Source of the DNA: Rhodobacter sp.
GTDB lineage: Bacteria > Pseudomonadota > Alphaproteobacteria > Rhodobacterales > Rhodobacteraceae
Direction: 5' to 3'
Length of the DNA stretch: 19,621 nucleotides
Assembly: GCA_013824045.1 (NCBI GenBank)
Contig: PNND01000297.1
Span: forward strand, 1 to 19,621
The notes under the pieces are model-generated. The model worked only from the letters and a program-made list of their open reading frames with translations, did not search any database and was not told the origin of the DNA. The position numbers and the translations under genes were made by a program. This document shows, in pieces, positions 1 through 7,938 of this stretch. Position 1 is the first letter of the stretch. Each line of letters starts with the position of its first letter.

Positions 1-1550
1 GCCGTGCGCCGCGCGCCACCCTTGCTGTCCTTGCCAAACTGCTTGCGGATCGCCTCAAGCTCCACGCCGACCTGCTTCCACTGCCGCCGGTCGCTTTCCA
101 GAAGGTCCGCCAGATCGGCCCGCTCCTTCATAAGCGCGTCCCGCTCGCGGATCAGCTCCATCTCCTCCAGCCGCCGCAAACTCCGCAGCCGCATGTTCAG
201 GATGGCTTCCGCCTGTACCTCGGTCAGTTCCCCCTCACCATCGGGGGGGCCGACATAATCCTTCTCCGACATCGCGCGCTTGTGGTCTTTCGACCAATCC
301 TCGGCCATCAGCGCGCGCTTCGGGTCATCGTCATACCGGATGATGTCGATCACCCGGTCCAGATTCAGGAAGGCAATGATAAAGCCTTCCAGCACCTCCA
401 GCCGATGGTCGATCTTCTCCATCCGGTGCAGCGACCGGCGCTGCAACACATCGCGCCGATGGTCCAGAAACGCCCGCAGCACCTCTTTCAACGAACAGAC
501 CTTCGGCACCTTGCCATCAATCAGCACGTTCATGTTCAGGCTGAACCGGATTTCCAGATCGCTGTTCTTGAACAGCATCCCCATCAGCATGTCCGGCTCT
601 ACCGTCCGCGTGCGCGGCTCCAGCACCAGCCGCACATCATCAGCGCTTTCATCCCGCACATCGGCAAGGATCGGGATCTTCTTGGTCTGGATCAGCTCCG
701 CCAGCTTCTCGATCAGCTTGGATTTCTGCACCTGATAGGGGATCTCGGTGACAACGATCTGCCACATGCCCCGCCCCAGATCCTCCACCTCCCACTTGGC
801 GCGCAGCCGGAACGACCCCCGCCCCGTGCGATAGGCATCAAGGATATTGGCCTTGGGCTCCACCAGAACCCCGCCCGTCGGGAAATCCGGCCCCGGCACA
901 AAGCCCACCAACTCATCGTCGCTGATCCCGGGATTGCCCAGCATCGCGTGGCAGGCCCCGATCAACTCATCAAGGTTATGTGGCGGAATGTTCGTGGCCA
1001 TCCCCACGGCAATCCCGCTTGATCCATTGGCCAGCAGGTTGGGAAACGCCGCCGGCATCACCACCGGTTCTTCCAGCGTGCCGTCATAGTTCGGGCGGAA
1101 GTCCACGGCGTTCTCGGCGAGACCCTCCATCAGGGTCTCGGCAATCGCCGTCAGCCGCGCCTCGGTATATCGGCTCGCCGCCGGGTTATCCCCGTCGATA
1201 TTGCCGAAATTCCCCTGCCCATCCACCAGCGGGTAACGAACGTTGAAATCCTGCGCCAACCGCGCCATCGCGTCATAGATCGCGGCATCGCCATGCGGGT
1301 GATAGTTCCCCATCACATCGCCCGAAATCTTGGCCGACTTCCGGAACCCCCCCGTCGCCGTCAGCCGCAACTCCCGCATCGCGTACAGAATCCGGCGATG
1401 CACCGGCTTCAAACCGTCCCGCGCATCGGGCAGCGCCCGGTGCATGATGGTGGAAAGCGCATAGGTCAGATACCGCTCGCCAATCGCGCGGCTCAGCGGT
1501 TCAGACACCTCGATGGGCTCGATCTTGGGGCTATCAGGCAGGTCAGACAT
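1..1550 (-). CDS. parC: DNA topoisomerase IV subunit A (ParC), 3' part outside the window
   Basis: Breakage-reunion subunit of topoisomerase IV, which with ParE decatenates daughter chromosomes using ATP. About 516 N-terminal residues are visible; the stop and the C-terminal beta-pinwheel lie beyond the left edge. The start is the ATG at 1548-1550 ([12 protein letters not shown]). Residues 45-60 ([14 protein letters not shown]) and 78-93 ([16 protein letters not shown]) form the winged-helix DNA-gate region, and the catalytic tyrosine is Tyr128 in [10 protein letters not shown] prefer ParC to GyrA because the N-terminal stretch [20 protein letters not shown] is of the alphaproteobacterial ParC type. 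At the quinolone-determining positions equivalent to E. coli ParC Ser80 and Glu84 this protein has Ala89 and Asp93. The gene is divergent from the SH3b gene, with about 160 bp between them; I could not place a promoter there. Confidence 0.93.
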   Translation of the reverse strand, partial: MSDLPDSPKIEPIEVSEPLSRAIGERYLTYALSTIMHRALPDARDGLKPVHRRILYAMRELRLTATGGFRKSAKISGDVMGNYHPHGDAAIYDAMARLAQDFNVRYPLVDGQGNFGNIDGDNPAASRYTEARLTAIAETLMEGLAENAVDFRPNYDGTLEEPVVMPAAFPNLLANGSSGIAVGMATNIPPHNLDELIGACHAMLGNPGISDDELVGFVPGPDFPTGGVLVEPKANILDAYRTGRGSFRLRAKWEVEDLGRGMWQIVVTEIPYQVQKSKLIEKLAELIQTKKIPILADVRDESADDVRLVLEPRTRTVEPDMLMGMLFKNSDLEIRFSLNMNVLIDGKVPKVCSLKEVLRAFLDHRRDVLQRRSLHRMEKIDHRLEVLEGFIIAFLNLDRVIDIIRYDDDPKRALMAEDWSKDHKRAMSEKDYVGPPDGEGELTEVQAEAILNMRLRSLRRLEEMELIRERDALMKERADLADLLESDRRQWKQVGVELEAIRKQFGKDSKGGARRT

Positions 1551-1708
1551 GGATGTTGTGTAATTCGCCGCGCGCCATCGGTCCAGCCGAAACCACCATC
1601 CGCCGCGCCCGGTTCAGACATTGGTCGATGGTGCAAATTTTCTCAGCGACTCAACCGCCAGCCATGCTATGGCAAGCATCATTACAGCGTATGAGTCGGG
1701 TGTTAACC

Positions 1709-2245
1709 ATGTTTCGCTACCTCGTCTTTTTCGGCGTCACCTTTTACCTCGTCCTTCTGATCGGCGGCGAAGATCGCGGCCAGCAGCGCATGGGTCTGCA
1801 AGGCGCCTATGATGTGGCGCTTGCCCCCGCCCTGCCCGCCCCAGAAACAGAAGCAGAAGCACAACCGGAAACGCAAACCGCCGCCGCCACCACTGCGCCG
1901 TCCGACACGCTGCGCATCCTGCCCGCGCCAGATCGCGCCACGATCCAACCCGCCAGCCTGACCAGCACGACAGCGGAACCCGCCTTCAACGATTTCAACA
2001 ACCCCACCGTCATCCTGCGCTACATTACGGCCGACGCCGCAAATGTCCGCGACGCCGCCAGCCGGAGCGGATCGGTGATCGACCGGGTCGAACGCGGCGA
2101 GATCGTTCAGGTGGTCGAAGAGGTCGGCGATTGGGTCCATATCCGCATCGAAGGCGATGGGCTTGATGGCTTCGTCCACCGCCGCCTGATCTCTTCCGAG
2201 GCGCCTTCGCTCTCCACCCTCTCGCTCGGGCCGTCGGGCGACTAA
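1709..2245 (+). CDS. membrane-anchored bacterial SH3 (SH3b) domain protein
   Basis: Predicted 178-residue envelope protein of unknown partner. Residues 4-20 are a hydrophobic segment (signal anchor or signal peptide). A low-complexity linker rich in Ala, Pro, Glu and Thr follows (about 38-95). The C-terminal SH3b domain spans about 103-162, with the typical ANVRDAAS start, a GDWVHIRI strand and GFVHRRLI at the end. SH3b domains usually bind peptidoglycan or peptide ligands, so a periplasmic cell-wall role is likely but not shown. I chose ATG 1709 because the hydrophobic segment begins at once (MFRYLVFFG). An in-frame ATG at 1691 (MSRVLT) is possible, and neither has a strong Shine-Dalgarno. 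The reading frame stays open upstream to 1553, but that part overlaps the parC start and is unlikely to be used. Confidence 0.8.
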   Translation: MFRYLVFFGVTFYLVLLIGGEDRGQQRMGLQGAYDVALAPALPAPETEAEAQPETQTAAATTAPSDTLRILPAPDRATIQPASLTSTTAEPAFNDFNNPTVILRYITADAANVRDAASRSGSVIDRVERGEIVQVVEEVGDWVHIRIEGDGLDGFVHRRLISSEAPSLSTLSLGPSGD

Positions 2246-2272
2246 CCATCCTGCCATTGCCAAATCGCCTGA

Positions 2273-2322
2273 CCTGCCGCTAAATCAAAGGCAAAGCGGC
2301 AGAACAAAAATCAGGCGGCAGG
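2273..2322 (+). promoter_or_regulatory. possible alternative RNA helices covering the SDR ribosome binding site
   Basis: CCTGCCGC at 2273-2280 can pair with GCGGCAGG at 2315-2322, which is the purine-rich stretch just before the ATG at 2326. The overlapping CTGCCGCT at 2274-2281 can instead pair with AGCGGCAG at 2295-2302. The two helices exclude each other, an arrangement seen in translational switches. GC-rich repeats arise by chance in such a genome, and this would only matter if transcription starts upstream of 2273 (for example read-through from the SH3b gene). Confidence 0.25.
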
Positions 2323-2325
2323 CAC

Positions 2326-3150
2326 ATGCGTTCCATCCTCATCACCGGATGCTCTTCGGGCATCGGCTACGACGCCGCACATGCCCTCAAGGCGCGCGGC
2401 TGGCGGGTCTTTGCAACCTGCCGCCAGCAGGGCGATTGCGACCGCCTCATCAGCGAAGGGCTTGAAAGCTTCCCCCTCGACCATGCCAGCGAAGCCAGCC
2501 TCGAAGCCGCAGTGGCCGAGACGCTGAACCGCACCGATGGCAAGTTGGATGCTTTGTTCAACAACGGTGCCTTCGCCTGCCCCGGCGCCGTGGAAGACCT
2601 GCCGCGCGGCGCACTGCGCGAAATTTTCGAGACGAACTTCTTCGGCTATCACGATCTGACCCGCCGCCTGATCCCCACCTTCCGCGCCCAAGGTCATGGC
2701 CGCATCGTCAACTGCTCCTCCGTCCTCGGCCTTGTCGGGGCCAAATGGCGCGGGGCCTATGTCTCCACCAAATTCGCGCTCGAAGGCCTGTCCGATGTCC
2801 TCCGCCTCGAAATGCAGGGCACCGGGATCGAGGTCATCCTCATTGAACCCGGCCCCATCGGCACGCGCATCCGCCAGAACGCCATCCCGCATTTCGAAAA
2901 ATGGATCGATTGGGAAAACTCCGCACGGCGCGACGAATACAGTGCCCTTCTTGACCGTCTCTACAAGCCAGACGCGAAGAAAGACCGCTGGGAACTCCCC
3001 GCCTCCGCCGTCACCGCCAAGCTGATCCACGCTGTCGAATCCCCCCGGCCCCGCGCGCGTTACTACGTCACCACGCCCACCCACCTCGCCGGGTTCTTCA
3101 AACGCATCCTGCCCACCCGCCTGCTCGACCGCGTCATCGCCAAAGGCTGA
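2326..3150 (+). CDS. short-chain dehydrogenase/reductase (SDR) family oxidoreductase
   Basis: A 274-residue NAD(P)-dependent oxidoreductase of the classical SDR type; the substrate cannot be read from sequence. The Rossmann glycine motif is TGCSSGIG (residues 7-14). The usual NNAG motif appears as NNGA (79-82). The catalytic triad is Ser132 (in NCSS), Tyr145 and Lys149 (YVSTK), and EPGPIGT (174-180) is the conserved Pro-Gly after the active site. Length fits the family (about 250-280). The start at 2326 sits behind a purine-rich AGGCGGCAGG. It lies 80 bp after the SH3b gene on the same strand, so co-transcription is possible. The closing residues (RILPTRLLDRVIAKG) are basic and hydrophobic, which may indicate peripheral membrane association (inference). 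Confidence 0.88.
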   Translation: MRSILITGCSSGIGYDAAHALKARGWRVFATCRQQGDCDRLISEGLESFPLDHASEASLEAAVAETLNRTDGKLDALFNNGAFACPGAVEDLPRGALREIFETNFFGYHDLTRRLIPTFRAQGHGRIVNCSSVLGLVGAKWRGAYVSTKFALEGLSDVLRLEMQGTGIEVILIEPGPIGTRIRQNAIPHFEKWIDWENSARRDEYSALLDRLYKPDAKKDRWELPASAVTAKLIHAVESPRPRARYYVTTPTHLAGFFKRILPTRLLDRVIAKG

Positions 3151-3252
3151 TCCTCCGGCCCGCGCGGCAAAACGCCCGCCCCCGGCAAATTGCCCTTTGG
3201 CTTTTCCGCCAATCCCCCCTAGATCACCCGCAGCGCATCAGGGGGAACCGCC

Positions 3253-3456
3253 ATGCTGTCAGACCCGCTCTTCATCATCGCCGCCATTGCCGCCCTTGCG
3301 GTGCTGGCCATCCTGATGATCGGTATCGGCGGCTTCGCCAAGGGCGGCGATTTCAACCGCAAGCACGCCAACCGCATCATGCGCTACCGCATCATCGCGC
3401 AGGCCGTGGCCGTGGCCCTGATCATCGCCTTCGCCTATCTGCAATCCACGAGGTAA
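3253..3456 (+). CDS. twin transmembrane protein, HIG1-like domain
   Basis: Small 67-residue inner-membrane protein with two predicted helices (about 6-27 and 46-64). They are joined by a short basic loop (GGDFNRKHANRIMRYR). Two helices around an N-R-x-M-R-x-R type loop followed by a Gln are characteristic of the HIG1 family, whose eukaryotic members act in cytochrome oxidase assembly or respiratory supercomplexes. The bacterial role is not established. ATG 3253 follows a good GGGGGAA ribosome site. The next gene begins 4 nt after the stop, so the two are very likely co-transcribed and perhaps translationally coupled. Confidence 0.78.
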   Translation: MLSDPLFIIAAIAALAVLAILMIGIGGFAKGGDFNRKHANRIMRYRIIAQAVAVALIIAFAYLQSTR

Positions 3457-3459
3457 CCG

Positions 3460-4038
3460 ATGGTCGTCCTGTCCAAGATCTACACCAAAACCGGCGACGC
3501 CGGTGAAACCGCGCTCGGCAACGGCGCCCGCGTGGCCAAACATGCCACCCGCGTCTCGGCCTATGGCACCGTGGATGAAACCAACGCCACCGTCGGCCTC
3601 GCCCGTCTCCATGCCGATGCCGACATGGACGCCGCCCTTGCCCGCATCTCGAACGATCTCTTCGATCTTGGGGCCGATCTCTGCACCCCCGACATGCACC
3701 TTGATGAAACCCTCCCCTACACCCCCCTCCGGATGCAAGAGGCGCAGGTCATCCGGCTGGAACGCGAAATCGACGTGATGAATGCCAAGCTGCAACCGCT
3801 GCGCTCCTTCATCCTGCCGGGCGGCTCGCCCTTGGCCACTTACCTGCACCTCTGCCGCACCGTCTGCCGCCGCGCCGAACGCCTCACCGTGGAACTCGCC
3901 ACCATGGAATCGGTGAACCCCGAGTCGGTGAAATACCTCAACCGCCTCTCCGACTGGTTCTTCGTCGCAGGCCGCATCGCCAATAACGACGGCAAGGATG
4001 ATGTCCTCTGGGTGCCCGGACTGACCCGCGAAGGCTGA
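3460..4038 (+). CDS. pduO: cob(I)alamin adenosyltransferase, PduO type
   Basis: A 192-residue enzyme that transfers adenosyl from ATP to cob(I)alamin to make coenzyme B12. The N-terminal ATP-binding signature KIYTKTGDAGETALGNGARV (residues 6-25) is followed by RVSAYGTVDETNATVG (31-46). FILPGG is at 117-122, and the C-terminal helical motifs CRRAER (136-141) and YLNRLSDWFFVAGR (159-172) are also those of PduO-type enzymes; it is not a CobA/BtuR-type protein. It starts 4 nt after the HIG1-like gene with a short CGAGG ribosome site. The product is needed by adenosylcobalamin mutases such as ethylmalonyl-CoA and methylmalonyl-CoA mutase, which fits the Mcd gene in this window (inference). Confidence 0.92.
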   Translation: MVVLSKIYTKTGDAGETALGNGARVAKHATRVSAYGTVDETNATVGLARLHADADMDAALARISNDLFDLGADLCTPDMHLDETLPYTPLRMQEAQVIRLEREIDVMNAKLQPLRSFILPGGSPLATYLHLCRTVCRRAERLTVELATMESVNPESVKYLNRLSDWFFVAGRIANNDGKDDVLWVPGLTREG

Positions 4039-4175
4039 CCCGCCAGAAAAACGCGACGTCCCGACGCGGTTTGCTGTCGTATTTGATCTGTTGCAACCCG
4101 GTCGGACGGTCTAGTTACCCTATCGAGAGCTTGGGATAAGGCCCGCACTGCCGGGCCGACAAAAGGAGATACGCG
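4039..4175 (+). promoter_or_regulatory. leader/promoter region of etfBA
   Basis: This 137-bp gap holds the likely etfBA promoter. A TTGCAA at 4091-4096 is a possible -35 element, but I find no convincing -10 at 17 bp, so no start site is assigned. A 6-bp stem with a 6-nt loop (GGCCCG/CGGGCC, 4140-4157) lies just before the strong ribosome site AAAGGAGAT. It could be a 5'-UTR stabilising hairpin. Confidence 0.4.
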
Positions 4176-4937
4176 ATGAAGGTCCTCGTGCCCGTCAAAC
4201 GTGTGATCGACTACAACGTGAAAGTCCGCGTCAAGGCGGATGGATCGGGCGTCGATCTCGCCAACGTCAAGATGTCGATGAACCCCTTCGACGAAATCGC
4301 CGTCGAAGAGGCGATCCGGCTGAAGGAAAAGGGCATCGCGACCGAAATCATCGTCGTCTCCATCGGCGTGAAACAGGCGCAGGAAACGCTCCGCACGGCG
4401 CTCGCCATGGGTGCCGACCGCGCGATCCTGATCGAGGCGACCGATAACGTGCACACCGATATCGAACCCCTCGCCGTCGCCAAACTGCTTGCAGGCGTTG
4501 TCAAGGAAGAAGGCCCCGGCCTCGTCCTCTGCGGCAAGCAGGCCATCGACAATGACATGAACGCCACTGGCCAGATGCTTTCGGCCCTGCTGGGCTGGTC
4601 GCAGGCGACCTTCGCCTCGGAACTCGCCGTCAACGGCGACACCGCCACCGTCACGCGCGAAGTCGACGGCGGCCTGCAGACCATCGCCGTCAAGATGCCC
4701 GCCATCGTGACCGTCGACCTGCGCCTGAATGAACCGCGCTATGCCTCGCTGCCCAATATCATGAAGGCCAAGGCAAAACCGCTCGCCGCCAAGACGCCCG
4801 CCGATTACGGCGTCGACGTGGCCCCGCGCCTGTCGGTCGTAAAAACCGTGGAACCCGCAGGCCGCAAGGCCGGCGTCAAGGTCGGCTCCATTCAGGAACT
4901 GATCGCAAAACTCAAAGACGAAGCAGGGGTGATCTGA
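4176..4937 (+). CDS. etfB: electron transfer flavoprotein subunit beta
   Basis: A 253-residue small subunit of ETF, the soluble heterodimer that collects electrons from acyl-CoA dehydrogenases and passes them to ETF:ubiquinone oxidoreductase. Beta binds AMP and carries the docking loop. Visible hallmarks are [17 protein letters not shown] (35-51), the AMP-site stretch [17 protein letters not shown] (119-135) and the beta signature [20 protein letters not shown] (181-200). That last stretch includes the leucine (Leu192) that corresponds to the partner-anchoring leucine of human ETF beta. Length is normal. The start is fixed by AAAGGAGAT 6-7 nt upstream. The stop overlaps the etfA start by one base (TGATG), indicating translational coupling for 1:1 subunit supply. 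Confidence 0.97.
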   Translation: MKVLVPVKRVIDYNVKVRVKADGSGVDLANVKMSMNPFDEIAVEEAIRLKEKGIATEIIVVSIGVKQAQETLRTALAMGADRAILIEATDNVHTDIEPLAVAKLLAGVVKEEGPGLVLCGKQAIDNDMNATGQMLSALLGWSQATFASELAVNGDTATVTREVDGGLQTIAVKMPAIVTVDLRLNEPRYASLPNIMKAKAKPLAAKTPADYGVDVAPRLSVVKTVEPAGRKAGVKVGSIQELIAKLKDEAGVI

Positions 4938-5860
4938 TGGCCGTTCTTCTTCTCGCCGATGTGAATGACGGGCAGCTTGCCACCGATGCCGTGGCGAAAA
5001 CCCTCTCTGCCGTGGCCTCTCTGGGCGACGTGCATCTCCTGATCGCAGGCACTTCCGCCGCCGCAGCGGCCGAGGCGGCCAAGCTTTCTGGCGTGGCCAA
5101 GGTTCTGCACGCCGATGACGCCGCCTTCGATCACGGCATGGCCGAATCCACCGCTGCCCTGATCGCGGGTCTGGCGGGCGGCTACAGCCACATCGCCGCC
5201 GCCGCCACCGCCTTTTCCAAGAATGTGCTGCCCCGCGTGGCCGCCCTTCTCGACGTGATGGTCATCTCCGACGTGACCGCCGTCATCGACGCCGACACCT
5301 TTGAGCGCCCCATCTACGCGGGCAACGCCATCCAGACCGTGAAATCGGCGGATGCGAAAAAAGTGTTCACCGTCCGCACAGCCTCTTTCGCCGCAGTGGG
5401 CAACACCGGCGCGGCAGCCGTCGAAAAGATCGCCGCCTCAGCCGATGCCTCGCTGTCGAAATGGGTCGAAGACAAGGTCGCCGCCTCTGACCGCCCAGAG
5501 CTTACCTCCGCCGGCATCGTCGTGTCGGGTGGCCGTGGCGTGGGCTCGCAGGCCGACTTCGCCCTGATCGAGAAACTGGCCGACAAGCTCGGTGCCGCTG
5601 TCGGCGCCTCGCGCGCGGCGGTTGACTCCGGCTATGCCCCGAACGATTGGCAGGTCGGCCAGACCGGCAAGGTCGTCGCCCCCACGCTCTACGTCGCCGT
5701 GGGCATCTCGGGCGCGATCCAGCATCTGGCGGGGATGAAGGACTCCAAGGTCATCGTCGCCATCAACAAGGACGAAGAGGCCCCGATCTTCCAGGTCGCC
5801 GATTATGGCCTCGTGGCCGATCTCTTCACCGCCGTCCCGGAAATGATCGAAAAGCTCTGA
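4937..5860 (+). CDS. etfA: electron transfer flavoprotein subunit alpha
   Basis: A 307-residue large subunit of ETF that holds the redox-active FAD. The N-terminal domain is Ala-rich and less conserved. The C-terminal FAD domain has SGGRGVGS (197-204), the ASRAAVDSG segment (224-232) and [20 protein letters not shown] (241-260). This runs into [20 protein letters not shown] (262-281), which is the ETF alpha family signature. Length matches typical 308-residue alphaproteobacterial proteins. It is co-translated with etfB by a one-base overlap. The operon ends at a strong intrinsic terminator 23 nt after the stop. In this window Mcd is a plausible electron donor. Confidence 0.97.
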   Translation: MAVLLLADVNDGQLATDAVAKTLSAVASLGDVHLLIAGTSAAAAAEAAKLSGVAKVLHADDAAFDHGMAESTAALIAGLAGGYSHIAAAATAFSKNVLPRVAALLDVMVISDVTAVIDADTFERPIYAGNAIQTVKSADAKKVFTVRTASFAAVGNTGAAAVEKIAASADASLSKWVEDKVAASDRPELTSAGIVVSGGRGVGSQADFALIEKLADKLGAAVGASRAAVDSGYAPNDWQVGQTGKVVAPTLYVAVGISGAIQHLAGMKDSKVIVAINKDEEAPIFQVADYGLVADLFTAVPEMIEKL

Positions 5861-5883
5861 TCCCGCCGCAGGCCGGATCGTCA

Positions 5884-5915
5884 AAGGGGCGCGGGGTAAA
5901 ACCCGCGCCCCTTCT
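5884..5915 (+). terminator. intrinsic terminator of etfBA, possibly bidirectional
   Basis: A perfect 12-bp stem (AAGGGGCGCGGG at 5884-5895 with its complement at 5902-5913) encloses a 6-nt loop GTAAAA and ends in TT. The convergent minus-strand gene stops at 5919, so the same structure, flanked by A residues on the plus strand, can also terminate that transcript. Confidence 0.85.
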
Positions 5916-5918
5916 GCT

Positions 5919-6743
5919 TCACACCATCCCCCGCAACACCGGCAGCAAGGCCGCCGCCGCATCCTCATGCGCCGCGACGCCCAGCAGGCCCCGCGCCGCA
6001 GGCTCTGCCATCGCCGGAAACACCATCCCCTCCAGCCCCCTCCACCGCGCTGGCGCTCCGGGCGTCACCGTCACCAGCGCGTCCGCCCGCTCCATCGCGG
6101 CCTCCAGCATCGCCGCATCCACCAGCACCGGCTCTCCCATCGGCGCATTCCGGCGCGGCCCGGGGGCCTGCTCGCCCATCCAAAGCAGCACGGTCTTCCC
6201 CCGGATGCTCGCCAGCAAGGCCCCCATCCGGGCATCCCAGGCCGCCCGCAACTCATCCGCCACCAGCGCAAACCGCTCCGGTCCCGCCTCGAACAGCGAC
6301 CGCAGCATATGGCGGGTAAAGCTGAAATCCGTGAAATCCACCCCGCGATAGATCGCCTGCAACACGGGTGACGCCTTCAGAAAGCGGTCATTCCGCCGCT
6401 GATGCACCGTGTAAAGCCGATTGGTCAGGTCCGCCGCACCGGGCACCTGCACCACCGTCACCACCGCGCGCGAAACGATCTCCATCACCGCCGGATCGTT
6501 CAGCCAGGCATCCGGCCCCGCATTGGGGCAGCCCAGATTGACCACCGGCATATCCAGCCCCGCCTCCAGCAGCGCCGGATAGGGCTGCGGGATATAGCGG
6601 CCATAGGCCTCGATCCCGCCCAGAACCACCGCATAGCGCCCATTCAGTTCACGCCGCGGCCCGCGAAACAGCAACCGCGACCGCCCATAGCGGCACGGCA
6701 TGTAATCCAGCGACGCATCGCCCAGATACGCATAGGTCATCAT
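5919..6743 (-). CDS. uncharacterised protein, probably DUF6473 family
   Basis: About 274 residues, no signal peptide or membrane segment. It resembles a family common in Rhodobacterales that I believe is DUF6473; the assignment is from memory of the N-terminal pattern. Conserved-looking blocks are [20 protein letters not shown] (12-31), [20 protein letters not shown] (39-58) and [17 protein letters not shown] (67-83). The alternation of hydrophobic strands with [13 protein letters not shown], then VLLWMGE (185-191), recalls SGNH/GDSL-like alpha/beta folds, but I see no complete catalytic set and claim no enzymatic role. Two consecutive ATGs (6743 and 6740) follow a GGGG-containing ribosome site; the second has the better spacing. 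The frame is open to a TTG at 6773. It is divergent from the 3-hydroxybutyryl-CoA dehydrogenase gene. Confidence 0.75.
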   Translation of the reverse strand: MMTYAYLGDASLDYMPCRYGRSRLLFRGPRRELNGRYAVVLGGIEAYGRYIPQPYPALLEAGLDMPVVNLGCPNAGPDAWLNDPAVMEIVSRAVVTVVQVPGAADLTNRLYTVHQRRNDRFLKASPVLQAIYRGVDFTDFSFTRHMLRSLFEAGPERFALVADELRAAWDARMGALLASIRGKTVLLWMGEQAPGPRRNAPMGEPVLVDAAMLEAAMERADALVTVTPGAPARWRGLEGMVFPAMAEPAARGLLGVAAHEDAAAALLPVLRGMV

Positions 6744-6908
6744 CAACCCCACAATCACTTCACCCAGCACCAAGGCTGCCCGGCAAAGATGAACAAAAGG
6801 CTAAAGTCGCAATTCGCGGCAATCTTTCCGCATCTCGCGCCACCCGCCACGTCTTGCGCCCATCCGCCCCGGAAGCCTAATGTCGCCCCTGACAGAAGGA
6901 GCACGAAA

Positions 6909-7787
6909 ATGGCAGAGATCCGCACCGTCGGCATCGTGGGCGCAGGTCAGATGGGCAACGGCATCGCCCATGTCTTTGCCCTTGCCGGCTATGACGTGCT
7001 TCTGAACGACATCGCACAAGACAGCCTCGACAAGGCCATCGCCCTGATCGACCGCAACATCGAACGCCAAGTCACCCGCGGCAAGGTGTCCGCCGACGAC
7101 AAGGCCGCCGCCATGGCCCGCATCAAGACCACGCTCAAACTCGCCGACCTCGGCAGGACCGATCTGGTGATCGAGGCCGCCACCGAACGCGAAACCGTCA
7201 AGCAGGCGATCTTCGAGGATCTGCTTCCCCACCTGAAACCCTCCACCATCCTGACCTCCAACACCTCGTCGATCTCCATCACGCGGCTGGCCTCCCGCAC
7301 CGACCGGCCGGAAAAATTCATGGGCTTCCACTTCATGAACCCGGTGCCGGTGATGCAGCTCGTGGAACTGATCCGCGGCATCGCCACCGATCAGGAAACC
7401 TGGGACACGCTCCACGCCGTCGTCCGCAAACTGGGCAAGACCGCCGCCAGCGCCGAAGATTTCCCCGCCTTCATCGTGAACCGCATCCTGATGCCGATGA
7501 TCAATGAGGCGGTCTATACGCTTTACGAAGGCGTGGGCTCGGTCAAATCCATCGACGAATCTCTCAAACTCGGCGCCAATCACCCGATGGGCCCGCTGGA
7601 ACTGGCCGATTTCATCGGCCTCGACACCTGCCTTGCCATCATGAACGTGCTGCATGACGGTCTGGCCGACACAAAATACCGCCCCTGCCCGCTGCTGACA
7701 AAGTATGTCGAGGCCGGTTGGCTCGGCCGCAAAACCCAGCGCGGGTTCTACGATTATCGTGGCGAAACCCCTGTCCCCACCCGCTGA
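6909..7787 (+). CDS. hbd: 3-hydroxybutyryl-CoA dehydrogenase (3-hydroxyacyl-CoA dehydrogenase family)
   Basis: A 292-residue NAD(P)-dependent enzyme interconverting (S)-3-hydroxyacyl-CoA and acetoacetyl-type 3-ketoacyl-CoA in the cytoplasm. The Rossmann motif is VGAGQMGNG (GxGxxG at 11-16), with an acidic residue after the second strand (LLNDI). The catalytic residues are Ser120 (NTSS), His141 (GFHFMNP), Glu153 and Asn191 (VNRI); their spacings of 21, 12 and 38 residues match those of human short-chain HAD. The C-terminal domain has GANHPMGPLELADFIGLDT and ends GFYDYRGETPVPTR. ATG 6909 has an AGAAGGAG ribosome site. Upstream in-frame codons back to 6402 overlap the divergent gene and are not used. 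The length suits a single-domain Hbd/PaaH rather than a FadB fusion. Confidence 0.93.
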   Translation: MAEIRTVGIVGAGQMGNGIAHVFALAGYDVLLNDIAQDSLDKAIALIDRNIERQVTRGKVSADDKAAAMARIKTTLKLADLGRTDLVIEAATERETVKQAIFEDLLPHLKPSTILTSNTSSISITRLASRTDRPEKFMGFHFMNPVPVMQLVELIRGIATDQETWDTLHAVVRKLGKTAASAEDFPAFIVNRILMPMINEAVYTLYEGVGSVKSIDESLKLGANHPMGPLELADFIGLDTCLAIMNVLHDGLADTKYRPCPLLTKYVEAGWLGRKTQRGFYDYRGETPVPTR

Positions 7788-7938
7788 GAAAGCGGAAACT
7801 GACGCAGTTTCCGCGCCGATTTCTGACGCAGAAATCGCCCTCCGCCGTCACGCAAAAGGGCGACCAAAGGTCGCCCCACCCGGAATTTGCGTCAAATGCC
7901 GCCGCGATTTTTGCGTCAAAAATCGCGCGTCACCGGAC
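7788..7938. repeat. cluster of stem-loops between two convergent genes, four with GACGC/GCGTC loops
   Basis: Hairpin 1 is 7792-7814 (9-bp stem, loop GACGC). Hairpin 2 is 7817-7837 (8-bp stem, loop GACGC). Hairpin 3 is 7858-7876 (8-bp stem GGGCGACC, loop AAA). Hairpin 4 is 7885-7897 (4-bp stem, loop GCGTC). Hairpin 5 is 7903-7927 (10-bp stem, loop GCGTC). All stems are perfect. Loops 1 and 2 read GACGC on the plus strand, whereas 4 and 5 read GACGC on the minus strand. Each of the two convergent transcripts therefore meets GACGC-loop hairpins soon after its stop codon, around a central hairpin. A termination or 3'-end stabilising role is the simplest reading, but no hairpin is followed by a long T-tract. 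Confidence 0.7.

Noticed and set aside
282..1022. Plus-strand frame of 246 codons opposite parC
   Set aside because: The minus strand reads as ParC throughout; the plus-strand product is His/Pro/Arg-rich and resembles no protein family.
4091..4126. sigma-70 type promoter for etfBA
   Set aside because: A TTGCAA is present but no acceptable -10 lies at 16-18 bp, so I did not assign a start site.
6402..6908. Upstream in-frame extension of the 3-hydroxybutyryl-CoA dehydrogenase frame
   Set aside because: It overlaps the divergent gene, is basic and low complexity, and the ATG at 6909 has a strong ribosome site and the family N-terminus.
7788..7938. Stem-loop cluster considered as a CRISPR array or an integron attC-like site
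   Set aside because: Repeats are not identical units with spacers, stems differ from one another, no cas or integrase gene is present, and no attC R/L boxes are recognisable.
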